A stretch of DNA of 12,955 nucleotides, taken from NCBI GenBank assembly GCA_035293045.1, contig DATDOY010000064.1, positions 1-12,955 on the forward strand, written 5' to 3'. This DNA comes from DATDOY01 sp035293045 (GTDB taxonomy: Bacteria; Actinomycetota; Acidimicrobiia; IMCC26256; JACPCJ01). The notes under the pieces were generated by a model. It searched no databases, was not told the origin of the DNA, and was given only the letters and a program-made list of their open reading frames with translations. The position numbers and the translations under genes were made by a program. Positions 1 through 6,960 of the stretch are shown here, piece by piece. How positions within the stretch are numbered: the first letter of the stretch is position 1; each line of letters starts with the position of its first letter.

Positions 1-1010
1 CCGTTGGTGTTGATCGGGAGCCGGCCACCCAGCTCGATGTTGCCATCGGCGATGAAGTCCTTCGCCTCGCCCCGACCGCAGAACCCGAGCTCCTCGAGCT
101 GCGTCAGCACGAGGGGCGTGAAGTGGTCGTAGATGGTCGCCGTCTGGATGTCGGCAGGCGTCAAACCCGACTGGCGGTAGAGCTGGCGCCCGACGAGCCC
201 CATTTCGGCGAGGCCCGAGATCGACTCGCCGTAGTAGCTCGTCATCGACTCCTGGCGGTCGGCCGAGCCCTGAGCGGCGGCCTCGATCACGGCAGGCGGG
301 TTGGCGAGATCCCGGGCCCGCTCGAGCGAGGTGATCACGAGGGCGACGCCGCCGTCGCTCTCTTGGCAGCAATCGAGGAGGTGCAACGGCTCGACGATCC
401 ACCGCGACGCCTGGTGCTCCTCGAGAGTGATCGGCTGCTCGTAGAACCACGCCGCCGGATTGGTCGCCGCGTGCTTGCGGGCCGCCACGGCCACCCGGCC
501 GAAGTCCTCGCTGGTCGCGCCGAACTCGTGCATGTAGCGGGTGGCGAACATGGCGACCCACCCGGCGGGCGTCATGAGACCCATCGGGAGATACCACGAG
601 AAGTTGATCTGCTCGGCGGTGACGCCGCCGGGGAGCTTCTGCGCGCCCGTGCCGAAACGCCGACCCGACCGCTCGTTGAACGCCCGATAGACGACCACGG
701 TGCGGACGACGCCGGTGGTGACGGCCATCGCGGCCTGCTGCACGGCTGCGCAACCGGCGCCGCCGCCGTAGTGGATGCGCGAGAAGAAGGTCAGCTCGCC
801 CATCCCCAGGTTGCGGGCCAGATCGACTTCGGGATTGGAGTCCATGCTGAACGTGCTGAGGCCGTCGACGTCGGTCGGCGAGATCCCCGCATCGGCGAGC
901 GCCGCCGAAACGCACTCGACGGCCAGCCGCAGTTCGGAGCGGCCGGATTCCTTCGAGAACTCGGTGGCCCCCACGCCGACGATGGCGGCCTGCCGGGCGA
1001 TGGTGATCAC
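1..1010 (-). CDS. ltp2: Ltp2-like thiolase-fold steroid side-chain aldolase (C-terminus cut by window edge)
   Basis: 336 codons are visible; the C-terminus lies beyond the left edge. The protein is a thiolase-superfamily lipid-transfer protein. Its N-terminus reads AAIVGVGATEFSKESG, a glycine-rich segment YGGGAGCAAVQQA lies at about residues 81-93, YDHFTP is at 294-299 and LGGRLPIN at 328-334. Known Ltp2 enzymes catalyse the retro-aldol step that releases propionyl-CoA and androstenedione from the 17-hydroxy C22 steroid CoA thioester, in complex with the DUF35 domain of ChsH2. Y294 may match a catalytic tyrosine proposed for Ltp2 (from memory, unchecked). I cannot tell by eye whether C87 occupies the thiolase nucleophile position. 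The GTG start overlaps the TGA of the upstream hydratase gene (GTGA), with GAGG five bases before it. The gene order MaoC-DUF35, MaoC, Ltp matches the mycobacterial igr operon and carries most of the assignment. A generic acetyl-CoA acetyltransferase annotation would be the less specific alternative. Confidence 0.85.
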   Translation of the reverse strand, partial: MITIARQAAIVGVGATEFSKESGRSELRLAVECVSAALADAGISPTDVDGLSTFSMDSNPEVDLARNLGMGELTFFSRIHYGGGAGCAAVQQAAMAVTTGVVRTVVVYRAFNERSGRRFGTGAQKLPGGVTAEQINFSWYLPMGLMTPAGWVAMFATRYMHEFGATSEDFGRVAVAARKHAATNPAAWFYEQPITLEEHQASRWIVEPLHLLDCCQESDGGVALVITSLERARDLANPPAVIEAAAQGSADRQESMTSYYGESISGLAEMGLVGRQLYRQSGLTPADIQTATIYDHFTPLVLTQLEELGFCGRGEAKDFIADGNIELGGRLPINTN

Positions 1011-1441
1011 GGCAGCCTCACGACGACGGTGCCCGTCACGTGGTCGCCGAGTTGGTTGCGGCCGACGACCTCGACTTCGACCGCGCCGGACCCGTCGGCC
1101 TCCGGGTCGCCCTTTGACAGCACCCGACCGCTCAAGCGCATCTCGTCGCCGGGATATTTGGGCACGCCAAGGCGGATCGAGACTTTGCGGATCTCTGCCT
1201 CGGGCCCGCACCAGTCGGTGACGTAGCGACCCACGAGCCCGTTGGTCGAGAGGATGTTCATGAAGAGGTCCTTGGACCCGAGGCCGATCGCGTGGTCCTT
1301 GTCGTGGTGCACCGCTTGGAAGTCCCGGGTGGCGATGGCGGTCGAGATGATGAGCGTCGGCGTGATCGGAATCCGCAACTCCGGCAGGTCGTCGCCCGCG
1401 GCAACGTCGGCGAAGCGCAGGGTGTCGACGCGGATACTCAC
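1007..1441 (-). CDS. chsH1: ChsH1-like MaoC-type enoyl-CoA hydratase subunit
   Basis: A 144-residue single hot-dog-fold protein. The MaoC hydratase signature D-x4-H is present as RDFQAVHHD, giving the probable catalytic pair D40 and H45. The tail of the domain shows KYPGDEMRLSGRV (95-107), typical of this fold. In M. tuberculosis ChsH1 (about 130 residues) pairs with ChsH2 to hydrate the C17 double bond of 3-oxo-4,17-pregnadiene-20-carboxyl-CoA before Ltp2 cleaves it. Here the gene sits exactly between chsH2-like and ltp2-like genes, with GTGA overlaps at both ends, so equal-ratio, coupled translation is likely. The open frame extends upstream, but that part is a shadow of chsH2. The GTG at 1441 was chosen because it gives the family length and N-terminus (VSIRVDTLRFADV). 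A general MaoC hydratase acting on another acyl-CoA remains possible if the operon's substrate is not a sterol. Confidence 0.87.
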   Translation of the reverse strand: MSIRVDTLRFADVAAGDDLPELRIPITPTLIISTAIATRDFQAVHHDKDHAIGLGSKDLFMNILSTNGLVGRYVTDWCGPEAEIRKVSIRLGVPKYPGDEMRLSGRVLSKGDPEADGSGAVEVEVVGRNQLGDHVTGTVVVRLP

Positions 1442-2394
1442 GCCGTCACCCACTGCGGCACGGTCAGCTCGTCGTCGACGGCCGTAAACGTCACGCGCAC
1501 CGGCATCCCGACCTCGACGGCTGCACGATCGGCGCAGACCTCGCCGACCATGCGCACGCCCTCTTCGAGTTCGATCAGGCCGACGACGTACGGCGGTTCG
1601 AAGCCCGGGAGCGGCGGGTGATGGTGGACGACGTAGCTGTAGACCTCGCCCCGACCGGCCGCCACGATCCAGTCCCAGTCGAGCGACGCGCACTCACGAC
1701 AGGCGGGCTGTCCGGGATGGCGAAGCCGGCGGCACTGGGCGCAGCGCTGGATTCGCAGTTCCCCGGCATCGACCCCCTCCCAGAAATAGGCGTTGTCCTG
1801 GTTGATCGACGGGCGCGGGCGGACGGGTCGGGTCGAACCCCCGGCCGCGTCCGACGTCGCCGCGGGCGTCGACGACGCCGACGCGCCCTGCGGCTTGTAG
1901 ATCAGCATGCGGAACCGGTTGGTCCCCACGACCTCGCCGTCCTGGTCGCGGTACGTCTCGAGGGTGGTCACGAACACCCCCTCGCCGAGCCCGGTCTGTT
2001 TGGGTCCGACGATCGACTCGAGGACCGACGCGAACGTCACCTCGTCTCCGAGGCGGAGATAGCGGAAATACTCCTGTTCGGAGTTCGTCGCCACGATCGC
2101 GGTGTACCCCGCGTCCGCGAGGAGCCCGAGAAAGTTGGGCTGGCGGTCGTTGGTGTCGGCCGGCGGATGCATGCCGTGCATGGTCCACACCTGGAGCGCA
2201 GTCGGTGGGGCGACGAGGCCGCCGAAATGGGTGCCGGCGGCGAACTGCTCGTCCGTGTAGATCGGGTTCTCGTCGCCGAGCGCCTCACACAAGTGGCGGA
2301 TCATCGGCGCGTTGACCTTGTCCTTGGCCGTCCGCGGACCGCGATAGGGCCGGCCCTCGAACTGGGATCGGAGCGTGTCGATCAGATCGCTCAC
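1438..2394 (-). CDS. chsH2: ChsH2-like MaoC-DUF35 fusion (hydratase partner and aldolase-binding subunit)
   Basis: 318 residues, close to the roughly 310 of M. tuberculosis ChsH2. Residues 1-168 are a MaoC-like hot-dog domain. A Ser/Ala/Thr/Pro linker follows (about 170-195), then a DUF35 domain: a rubredoxin-type zinc ribbon with C218, C221, C232 and C235 and an OB fold (EVYSYVVHHHPP at 250-261). In the N-terminal domain the hydratase motif reads D41-ENPI-Y46, so the catalytic histidine of D-x4-H is replaced by tyrosine. That fits a structural half whose active site is completed by ChsH1. In the characterised system the DUF35 domain binds Ltp2 and is needed for aldolase activity. The GTG start is followed by SDLIDTLRSQ; the nearest purine-rich ribosome-binding candidate (GAGGAAGGG, 2408-2416) is rather far, 13 bases upstream. 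It is the first gene of the left operon, under the KstR-like operator at 2450-2463. Confidence 0.88.
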   Translation of the reverse strand: MSDLIDTLRSQFEGRPYRGPRTAKDKVNAPMIRHLCEALGDENPIYTDEQFAAGTHFGGLVAPPTALQVWTMHGMHPPADTNDRQPNFLGLLADAGYTAIVATNSEQEYFRYLRLGDEVTFASVLESIVGPKQTGLGEGVFVTTLETYRDQDGEVVGTNRFRMLIYKPQGASASSTPAATSDAAGGSTRPVRPRPSINQDNAYFWEGVDAGELRIQRCAQCRRLRHPGQPACRECASLDWDWIVAAGRGEVYSYVVHHHPPLPGFEPPYVVGLIELEEGVRMVGEVCADRAAVEVGMPVRVTFTAVDDELTVPQWVTA

Positions 2395-2449
2395 GCGGTT
2401 GGCTGCGCCCTTCCTCTTCGCGAACGCCGGGGCCGAACAGGCTCAAAAC

Positions 2450-2463
2450 TAGAACGCGTTTCA
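2450..2463. promoter_or_regulatory. KstR-like operator upstream of chsH2
   Basis: TAGAACGCGTTTCA fits the KstR consensus TNNAACNNGTTNNA at every fixed position, and contains the perfect palindrome AACGCGTT (2453-2460). A second, wider dyad overlaps it: CTAGAA (2449-2454) and TTCTAG (2465-2470). KstR is the TetR-family repressor of sterol catabolism in actinobacteria, released by cholesterol-derived CoA thioesters. The site is 56 bases upstream of the chsH2 GTG and 139 bases before the ATG of the divergent membrane protein, so it could control either or both. On the minus strand TAGTTT (2446-2451) and TAGAAT (2464-2469) are possible -10 elements that overlap the site, but no clear -35 was found. 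TetR-family relatives bind similar AGAAC-N2-GTTCT sequences, so the identity of the regulator is inferred. Confidence 0.72.
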
Positions 2464-2590
2464 ATTCTAGGCGAGCCGGACCGGCGTTCCCCCTAGGCCG
2501 ACGGAGGCCGCGACCCCCGCCGCTCAAGCCGGATGCACAATGGGCCGACGACGTCAACGGACAAACCACCGCACACCCCGCGGCGTGAAC

Positions 2591-2597
2591 GGGAGGA
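2591..2597 (+). promoter_or_regulatory. Shine-Dalgarno sequence deciding the start of the 4-TM protein
   Basis: GGGAGGA lies four bases before the ATG at 2602. It supports that codon over the in-frame ATG at 2533, whose upstream sequence has no purine-rich motif and whose extra 23 residues are polar and low in complexity. Confidence 0.7.
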
Positions 2598-2601
2598 CCC
2601 C

Positions 2602-3063
2602 ATGCCGTCATCCGCTCCAGGAGCCACGATCGAACGGACCCGCGGCGAGACGCGGCGCGGCGCCTCCATGGCGCTCGGCGTCTTCGGCGGCGTGATCGGG
2701 GGCCTGATGGCACTCGTCTTCGCGGCCTACGCCATCTTCGGTTCGCTGCTCGACCTCGGCGCCACTCGCGCCGAGGAAACGGCGGTCATGGGTGCAACCA
2801 TCGCCATGCTCGTGCTCTCGATCGTCGGCGCCGTCGGCGGCACGACCGCCCGCACCGAACCGGGCAAGGGTGCAGCGCTCCAGATCGTCGCCGCCGTCGG
2901 GGGCATCGTGGTCGTCGGCCTGATGGCGCTCGTCAAAGTGAGTGGCCTGGGCGGCGACGAGAGCAACTTCGTCGACGCCTTGTGGCTCGTGGTGGGCTTC
3001 TGGTCGATCCCGGCTGTCATGTTCGGCTTCGGGGCCGGCCTCGCCCGCGCCGGCGCCGAGTAA
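2602..3063 (+). CDS. Small membrane protein with four predicted transmembrane helices, function unknown
   Basis: 153 residues. A charged N-terminus of about 20 residues (ERTRGETRRG at 11-20) precedes four hydrophobic stretches near 24-46, 63-81, 92-112 and 126-149, rich in Gly, Ala and Val. The helix 1 pattern ALGVFGGVIGGLMALVFAAY recalls small DUF4064-type membrane proteins, but I do not recognise the family with certainty and assign no function. The positive charges before helix 1 suggest a cytoplasmic N-terminus. It is the only plus-strand gene between two minus-strand blocks. It diverges from chsH2 across a roughly 207-base region that holds the KstR-like operator, and ends 18 bases before the convergent acyltransferase stop. 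It could therefore be sterol-regulated, though position alone does not show this. Confidence 0.78.
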   Translation: MPSSAPGATIERTRGETRRGASMALGVFGGVIGGLMALVFAAYAIFGSLLDLGATRAEETAVMGATIAMLVLSIVGAVGGTTARTEPGKGAALQIVAAVGGIVVVGLMALVKVSGLGGDESNFVDALWLVVGFWSIPAVMFGFGAGLARAGAE

Positions 3064-3081
3064 CCGTTCTCGTCGGAGGCG

Positions 3082-4476
3082 TCAGGCCCGTCCGGCGGCG
3101 GCCTTTGTGAGCGCGTCGAGTTCGTCGCGGATGTCGGCGCACAGATCCCAGAGGTCGGGGACGTGCTCGGGGCAGGCGACGATGCCGAAGTTCACCGCGT
3201 CGAGGTAGCTCCACACGGTGACGTTGAGGCCGATCCCTTCCAGAATGGGGCCCATCGAATAGATCGCCAACAACCGCGCGCCCGCGACATACAGCGGCTC
3301 TCGGGGGCCCGGCACGTTCGACACCACACAGTTGATCGGCGGACGGTGGTGCCCAGCCAACGCGGCTCGCGAGTAGAACCGCATAAAGAGCGCGAAGGGA
3401 CCCGCCGGCGTCATGTCGCTCCAGTCGGCGAGCGTCTCGGCGCCGAGCGCTTGATGCACCACCTTGGCCTGCGCCGTCACGTCGTGGATCGACACGAGTC
3501 GCTCGACGGGATCGGCGAGGTCCGTTCGGAGCGTGGTGAAGAGATTCGAGACGCGGTTCCCCTCGAGTCGTTCCCCATGCTCGGCGAGGGCGACCGGTAC
3601 CCCAGCGATCAGGGAGCGATCGGGAAGCAGGTCGTGGCGCTCGAGGTAGCGGCGGAGACCTCCCCCGCACGCGGCGAGGACCACGTCGTTGATCGTCACA
3701 CCGAAGCCGTCCTTCACCCTCTTGACGTCGTCGAGCGAGAGCGACGTCATCACATACCGACGGTTCGGCGTCAGCGACGTGTTGAACCGCACCTTCGGCC
3801 CGCCGAACGGCAGCGGCGTCGCCACGTCGGATTCCCGGCGGGCGCGTCGCATGCGGCGAAGGCCGGCGGCAGTGCGCGCCAGCAGCGAGGGCAGGTCGAG
3901 GATTCCTCTCACCCAGTCGCGCAGGGCGTCGAGAACGAGCACCACGCGGCTCGGAACCGGCTCACCGCGCCACTCGACCGCCGGCGGTGGTCCGGCGTCG
4001 GGATCGGTCTCGAGGACGTTCATCAGCATCGCCGCAGCGGCCACGCCGTCGGCGAGCGCGTGGTGGATCTTCGCGACGAAGGCGACGTTGCCACCCTCGA
4101 GGTTCTCGACGACCCACAGCTCCCACAGCGGGCGTGCCCGATCGAGGGGTCGGCCGGCGATGTCGGAGATCACCTCGGCGAGCTCGTCCATGCCGCCGGG
4201 CGCAGGGCATCCGATGCGACGAAGGTGCCCATCGAGGTGGAAGTCGGGGTCCTCGATCCACACGGGGTGGTGCAGATTGAGCGGCACCGGCACGACACGC
4301 CGCCGGAATGGTGGAAGCAGGTGGAGGCGCGCCCCGAGGACGTCCTTCACCTTGGCGAACGTGTACCCGCCCGGGACCGTGGACGGGTCGACGATGGCGA
4401 TCTTCAGCGTGTGCATGTGCAGCGTGCGGGTCTCCATATGGAGGAACCCCGCGTCGAGCCCGGTCATCCGCTGCAT
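3082..4476 (-). CDS. Wax ester synthase/diacylglycerol acyltransferase (WS/DGAT) family protein
   Basis: 464 residues, the usual length for the family. Hallmarks are all present: the N-terminus MTGLDAGFLHMET, PLW at 116-118, the catalytic HHxxxDG motif as HHALADG (H138, H139, D143, G144), ND at 263-264 within NDVVLAACGGG, and SNVPGP at 386-391. WS/DGAT enzymes transfer an acyl group from acyl-CoA to diacylglycerol or a fatty alcohol, making storage triacylglycerol or wax ester at the membrane or lipid-droplet surface. H139 or its partner would be the general base. The frame stays open up to 4539, but that extension would be encoded by the long hairpin at 4504-4545, so I start at ATG 4476 (ATG 4467 is equally plausible). 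It follows the alpha/beta hydrolase on the same strand across an 81-base gap containing the hairpin, so it may be transcribed separately or by limited read-through. Substrate cannot be read from sequence. Confidence 0.9.
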   Translation of the reverse strand: MQRMTGLDAGFLHMETRTLHMHTLKIAIVDPSTVPGGYTFAKVKDVLGARLHLLPPFRRRVVPVPLNLHHPVWIEDPDFHLDGHLRRIGCPAPGGMDELAEVISDIAGRPLDRARPLWELWVVENLEGGNVAFVAKIHHALADGVAAAAMLMNVLETDPDAGPPPAVEWRGEPVPSRVVLVLDALRDWVRGILDLPSLLARTAAGLRRMRRARRESDVATPLPFGGPKVRFNTSLTPNRRYVMTSLSLDDVKRVKDGFGVTINDVVLAACGGGLRRYLERHDLLPDRSLIAGVPVALAEHGERLEGNRVSNLFTTLRTDLADPVERLVSIHDVTAQAKVVHQALGAETLADWSDMTPAGPFALFMRFYSRAALAGHHRPPINCVVSNVPGPREPLYVAGARLLAIYSMGPILEGIGLNVTVWSYLDAVNFGIVACPEHVPDLWDLCADIRDELDALTKAAAGRA

Positions 4477-4503
4477 CGCCCGCCAGTCTCGCGCCTTCCC
4501 ACG

Positions 4504-4545
4504 GTGTGAGTGTCTGCCCGGCGATAGCCGGGCAGACACTCACAC
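4504..4545 (-). terminator. Perfect 19-bp hairpin, probable U-less terminator or intergenic palindromic repeat
   Basis: Arms 4504-4522 (beginning GTGTGAGTGTCTGCCC) and 4527-4545 are exact reverse complements over 19 bp, with a 4-base GATA loop. The hairpin starts 12 bases after the alpha/beta hydrolase stop and ends 27 bases before the WS/DGAT start. Neither side has a T-run, so a canonical intrinsic terminator is not shown; U-poor hairpin terminators are discussed for high-GC actinobacteria. It could instead be a dispersed palindromic repeat. Confidence 0.6.
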
Positions 4546-4557
4546 AATCGGAAGGGG

Positions 4558-5865
4558 TCAGGCGGCTTCGGGTGAAGCGAGGCCGCTCGTCACGAGGGCT
4601 TCGCGCACGAAGGCGTCGACGCGTCCCGACCACAGATAGCCGACGTGGTTGCCCCCGTACCACGCGATCTGCGGCCGATCCCAGTGCTCCCACAGCGCCA
4701 AGGCCTGCTGTGGCGTCGCCATGCGATCGACCAGCCCGGCGAACATGAATCGGCGATCGTGCGCGACGAGGGGCTTGAACGAGAGCGGCGACACCACCGA
4801 CAACACGTCGGCCACTTGCTCGCCGAGGAGAGCTTGCGCGTCGGGCTGACGCTTGAGGCGCGCCGGCGAATGATGGTGGAACAACTCGGGAAGGTTGCAG
4901 ATCGGGATGCCGGCGATGGCGCAGTCGAGGTCGTCCTCGAGTCCGGCGACCAACGCCGTCAAGTACCCGCCGAGCGACACGCCGTAGACGCCCACCGCCG
5001 ACGGGTCCTGCGTGCGGATCCAGCTCACGATCCTTCGCGCGTCCCATACCGACTGCGCCATGCCGTGGGTGACGTTCATGAGGTCGTGCGACATGAAGTC
5101 GGCCCCCGAGAAGCGGCTCGAACTACGGGGCCCGTGCATCGGGTGCACGGGAATGACGACGTTCATCCCCAAGACATGGTGGAGAAACGCTGCACGGAAG
5201 GCGTAGATGTCCATGAACGCGCGCCCGGTGCCGAACCCGTGGAGACACATCAGCCACGGACGGGGTGCACCGTCGTCGTGGCGCAGCACCCACGCGTACG
5301 CGGTGCGGTTGGCCTCGTGGCCGAGCCAGCGCTCACGGCCGGGCTCGCCGTCGTGCGGCTCGTAGAGCGAGTCGAAGATCAACCGTTCGTAGTTGAGGCC
5401 CAGCCACCGCGCCGGTCGGATGCCAGGGCGCTCCAGCGGCGGCGGGTCGCGGTGGAACGCCCGCGGCGCGTTCAGCCACCCCTGGTCGTCGTACATCGCC
5501 CACGCGTCGTCGACCTCGCCCTTCACGCGACCCAGTTCGAGGGCGTCCGGGATCCGCGACGGATTGTTCATCACCGCGAGGATGAGTTCGTCCATCGCGA
5601 CCTGCGCGGTCAGCGCCGCGCTGAGCCGGGGCTCTTTGGCACCGGGGACCACGACCGCCCCCGCCACCTTCCGCGTGGCCAACGAGCGGCCCAAGAACAT
5701 CCCGGTGCGCCCGGCCGCGAGCGCGAAGTGGGCGAAGGGAAATCGTGACGCGGTGCGCAGCACCTGGCGACCTGCGCCTGCCGCCGCGCCGCGCCACGCA
5801 TCCACGGAACGCTCGATCGGCACTCGCCCCGTGGGACCCGTCACAACCTTCACCGTAGCGGTCAC
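4558..5865 (-). CDS. Alpha/beta hydrolase with long N-terminal region
   Basis: 435 residues. The C-terminal part is a clear alpha/beta hydrolase: oxyanion-loop motif HGFGTG at 209-214, nucleophile elbow G-V-S-L-G with S297 (GVYGVSLGG), probable acid D380 (AGLVDRM) and catalytic H407 (GGNHVGYL). Residues 1 to about 190 are not part of the core fold. They include an Ala/Arg-rich, partly hydrophobic stretch (about 30-75) and a region 150-185 with NYERLIFDSLYEP. It is presumably a cytoplasmic esterase, lipase or thioesterase-like hydrolase; the substrate is unknown. The GTG start at 5865 overlaps the LLM gene stop (GTGA), with GAGG about ten bases upstream; GTG 5853 is an alternative. As the last gene of the sterol operon it might hydrolyse a steroid ester, a lactone or an acyl-CoA, which is inference from context only. 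Confidence 0.85.
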   Translation of the reverse strand: MTATVKVVTGPTGRVPIERSVDAWRGAAAGAGRQVLRTASRFPFAHFALAAGRTGMFLGRSLATRKVAGAVVVPGAKEPRLSAALTAQVAMDELILAVMNNPSRIPDALELGRVKGEVDDAWAMYDDQGWLNAPRAFHRDPPPLERPGIRPARWLGLNYERLIFDSLYEPHDGEPGRERWLGHEANRTAYAWVLRHDDGAPRPWLMCLHGFGTGRAFMDIYAFRAAFLHHVLGMNVVIPVHPMHGPRSSSRFSGADFMSHDLMNVTHGMAQSVWDARRIVSWIRTQDPSAVGVYGVSLGGYLTALVAGLEDDLDCAIAGIPICNLPELFHHHSPARLKRQPDAQALLGEQVADVLSVVSPLSFKPLVAHDRRFMFAGLVDRMATPQQALALWEHWDRPQIAWYGGNHVGYLWSGRVDAFVREALVTSGLASPEAA

Positions 5866-6890
5866 CCAAGTACGACCTCGGCGACCCGCCGCAACTGCTC
5901 CGGTGGTCCCGCCACCAGCATGGTCGTGAGCACCGTCTCCTCCCACGCCTGGAGTTCGTCGCGGATCTTGGCCGCCGGGCCGACCAAGGCGACGTCCTCC
6001 ACCATGGCGAGCGGGATGGCGGCGACGGCTTCGTCGCGACGGCCGGCAAAGAACAGGTCCTGCACCTTGGTGGCCTCGGCCTCGTACCCCATGCGACAGA
6101 AGACGTCGAAGTGGAAGTTGACCTCCCTCGCCCCCATCCCGCCGATGTAGAAGGCGAGGAACGGCCGGACGGCGTCGGCGGCGCGCTCGACGTCGTCGTC
6201 GATCACGACGTTGACCGTCGTGGCGACCTCGAAGTCGTCGATCGAGCGGCGCGCGGCGGGGCGGGCGAACCCCTCGCGGAGGTAGCCGCGGTATTCCGGG
6301 TCGAGCTTGGGCGAGTAGAAGATCGGGAGCCACCCGTCGGCGATCTCTGCCGTGAGCGCGACATTCTTCGGGCCCTCGGCACCGAGCAGGATCGGCAGGT
6401 CGGCGCGGCGCGGGTGCGTGATCGACTTCAGCGGTTTCCCGAGATCCGTTCCGCCCGGATACGGGAGCGGGTAGTGCGGGCCGTCGTTCGTCACCGGCCC
6501 GTTGCGCTCGAGCACCTGCCGGACGATCCCGACGTATTCGCGAGTCCGTTCCAGCGGTTTGGGAAACGGCTGGCCGTACCACCCCTCCACGACTTGGGGT
6601 CCCGACACACCGAGACCCAGCATGAAGCGCCCCTCGGTGAGATGGTCGAGGGTGAGCGCGGTCATCGCGGTGGCGACGGGCGTGCGCGCCGAGATCTGGC
6701 ACACGGCGGTGCCCCACTTGAGGCTGCTGGTCGCCCGCGCCTGCCACGCCAGCGGCGTGAAGCAGTCGGAGCCGTAGGCCTCGGCGACCCACGCCGAATC
6801 GAACCCGAGGCGCTCGGCCTCGGCGACCTGTTCCTCCACGCCGGCCGGCGGCTGCGCGAACCAGTACCCGAGCTGAAGGCCGAGTTTCAC
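5862..6890 (-). CDS. LLM-class F420-dependent oxidoreductase-like protein (Rv3520c-like)
   Basis: 342 residues of a luciferase-like TIM-barrel oxidoreductase: N-terminus MKLGLQLGYW, AERLGFDSAWVAEAYG at 25-40, LDHLTEGRFMLGLGVSGPQ at 81-99, and PILLGAEGPKN at 166-176 followed by EIADGWLP at 182-189. Members of this family use F420 or FMN as hydride carrier. The length, the MKLGLQLGYW start and the association with DUF35, ltp4 and ltp3 genes match Rv3520c of M. tuberculosis, which lies beside Rv3521-Rv3523 in the cholesterol region. The precise reaction there is not established to my knowledge. The GTG start at 6890 is preceded by GGAG at a 6-base spacing. A 70-base gap separates it from the upstream reductase gene, the only sizeable gap inside the operon, so a secondary promoter is possible though none is evident. 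The downstream hydrolase gene overlaps by four bases. Confidence 0.87.
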   Translation of the reverse strand: MKLGLQLGYWFAQPPAGVEEQVAEAERLGFDSAWVAEAYGSDCFTPLAWQARATSSLKWGTAVCQISARTPVATAMTALTLDHLTEGRFMLGLGVSGPQVVEGWYGQPFPKPLERTREYVGIVRQVLERNGPVTNDGPHYPLPYPGGTDLGKPLKSITHPRRADLPILLGAEGPKNVALTAEIADGWLPIFYSPKLDPEYRGYLREGFARPAARRSIDDFEVATTVNVVIDDDVERAADAVRPFLAFYIGGMGAREVNFHFDVFCRMGYEAEATKVQDLFFAGRRDEAVAAIPLAMVEDVALVGPAAKIRDELQAWEETVLTTMLVAGPPEQLRRVAEVVLG

Positions 6891-6960
6891 CGAATTCTCC
6901 CCGCTGAACGCCGCACGGCGTGGGAATCGATCGGGGTGTCAGGTGCACTCCGGAGGGTTT

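Noticed and set aside
123..1226. Long plus-strand open frame opposite ltp2 and chsH1
   Set aside because: Arg/Asp/Gly-rich translation with no family resemblance; the minus strand carries clear thiolase and MaoC motifs. High GC makes long antisense frames common.
3163..4509. 448-residue plus-strand open frame opposite the WS/DGAT gene
   Set aside because: Translation is His/Arg/Asp-rich with no recognisable domain, and the minus strand has the full HHxxxDG-containing enzyme.
4645..5748. Plus-strand open frame opposite the alpha/beta hydrolase
   Set aside because: Same antisense artefact; the minus strand holds an intact catalytic triad.
6908..6921. Short palindrome ACGCCG-CA-CGGCGT in the gap before the LLM gene
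   Set aside because: Only six base pairs, no T-run and no match to a known operator; such short GC palindromes are frequent here.
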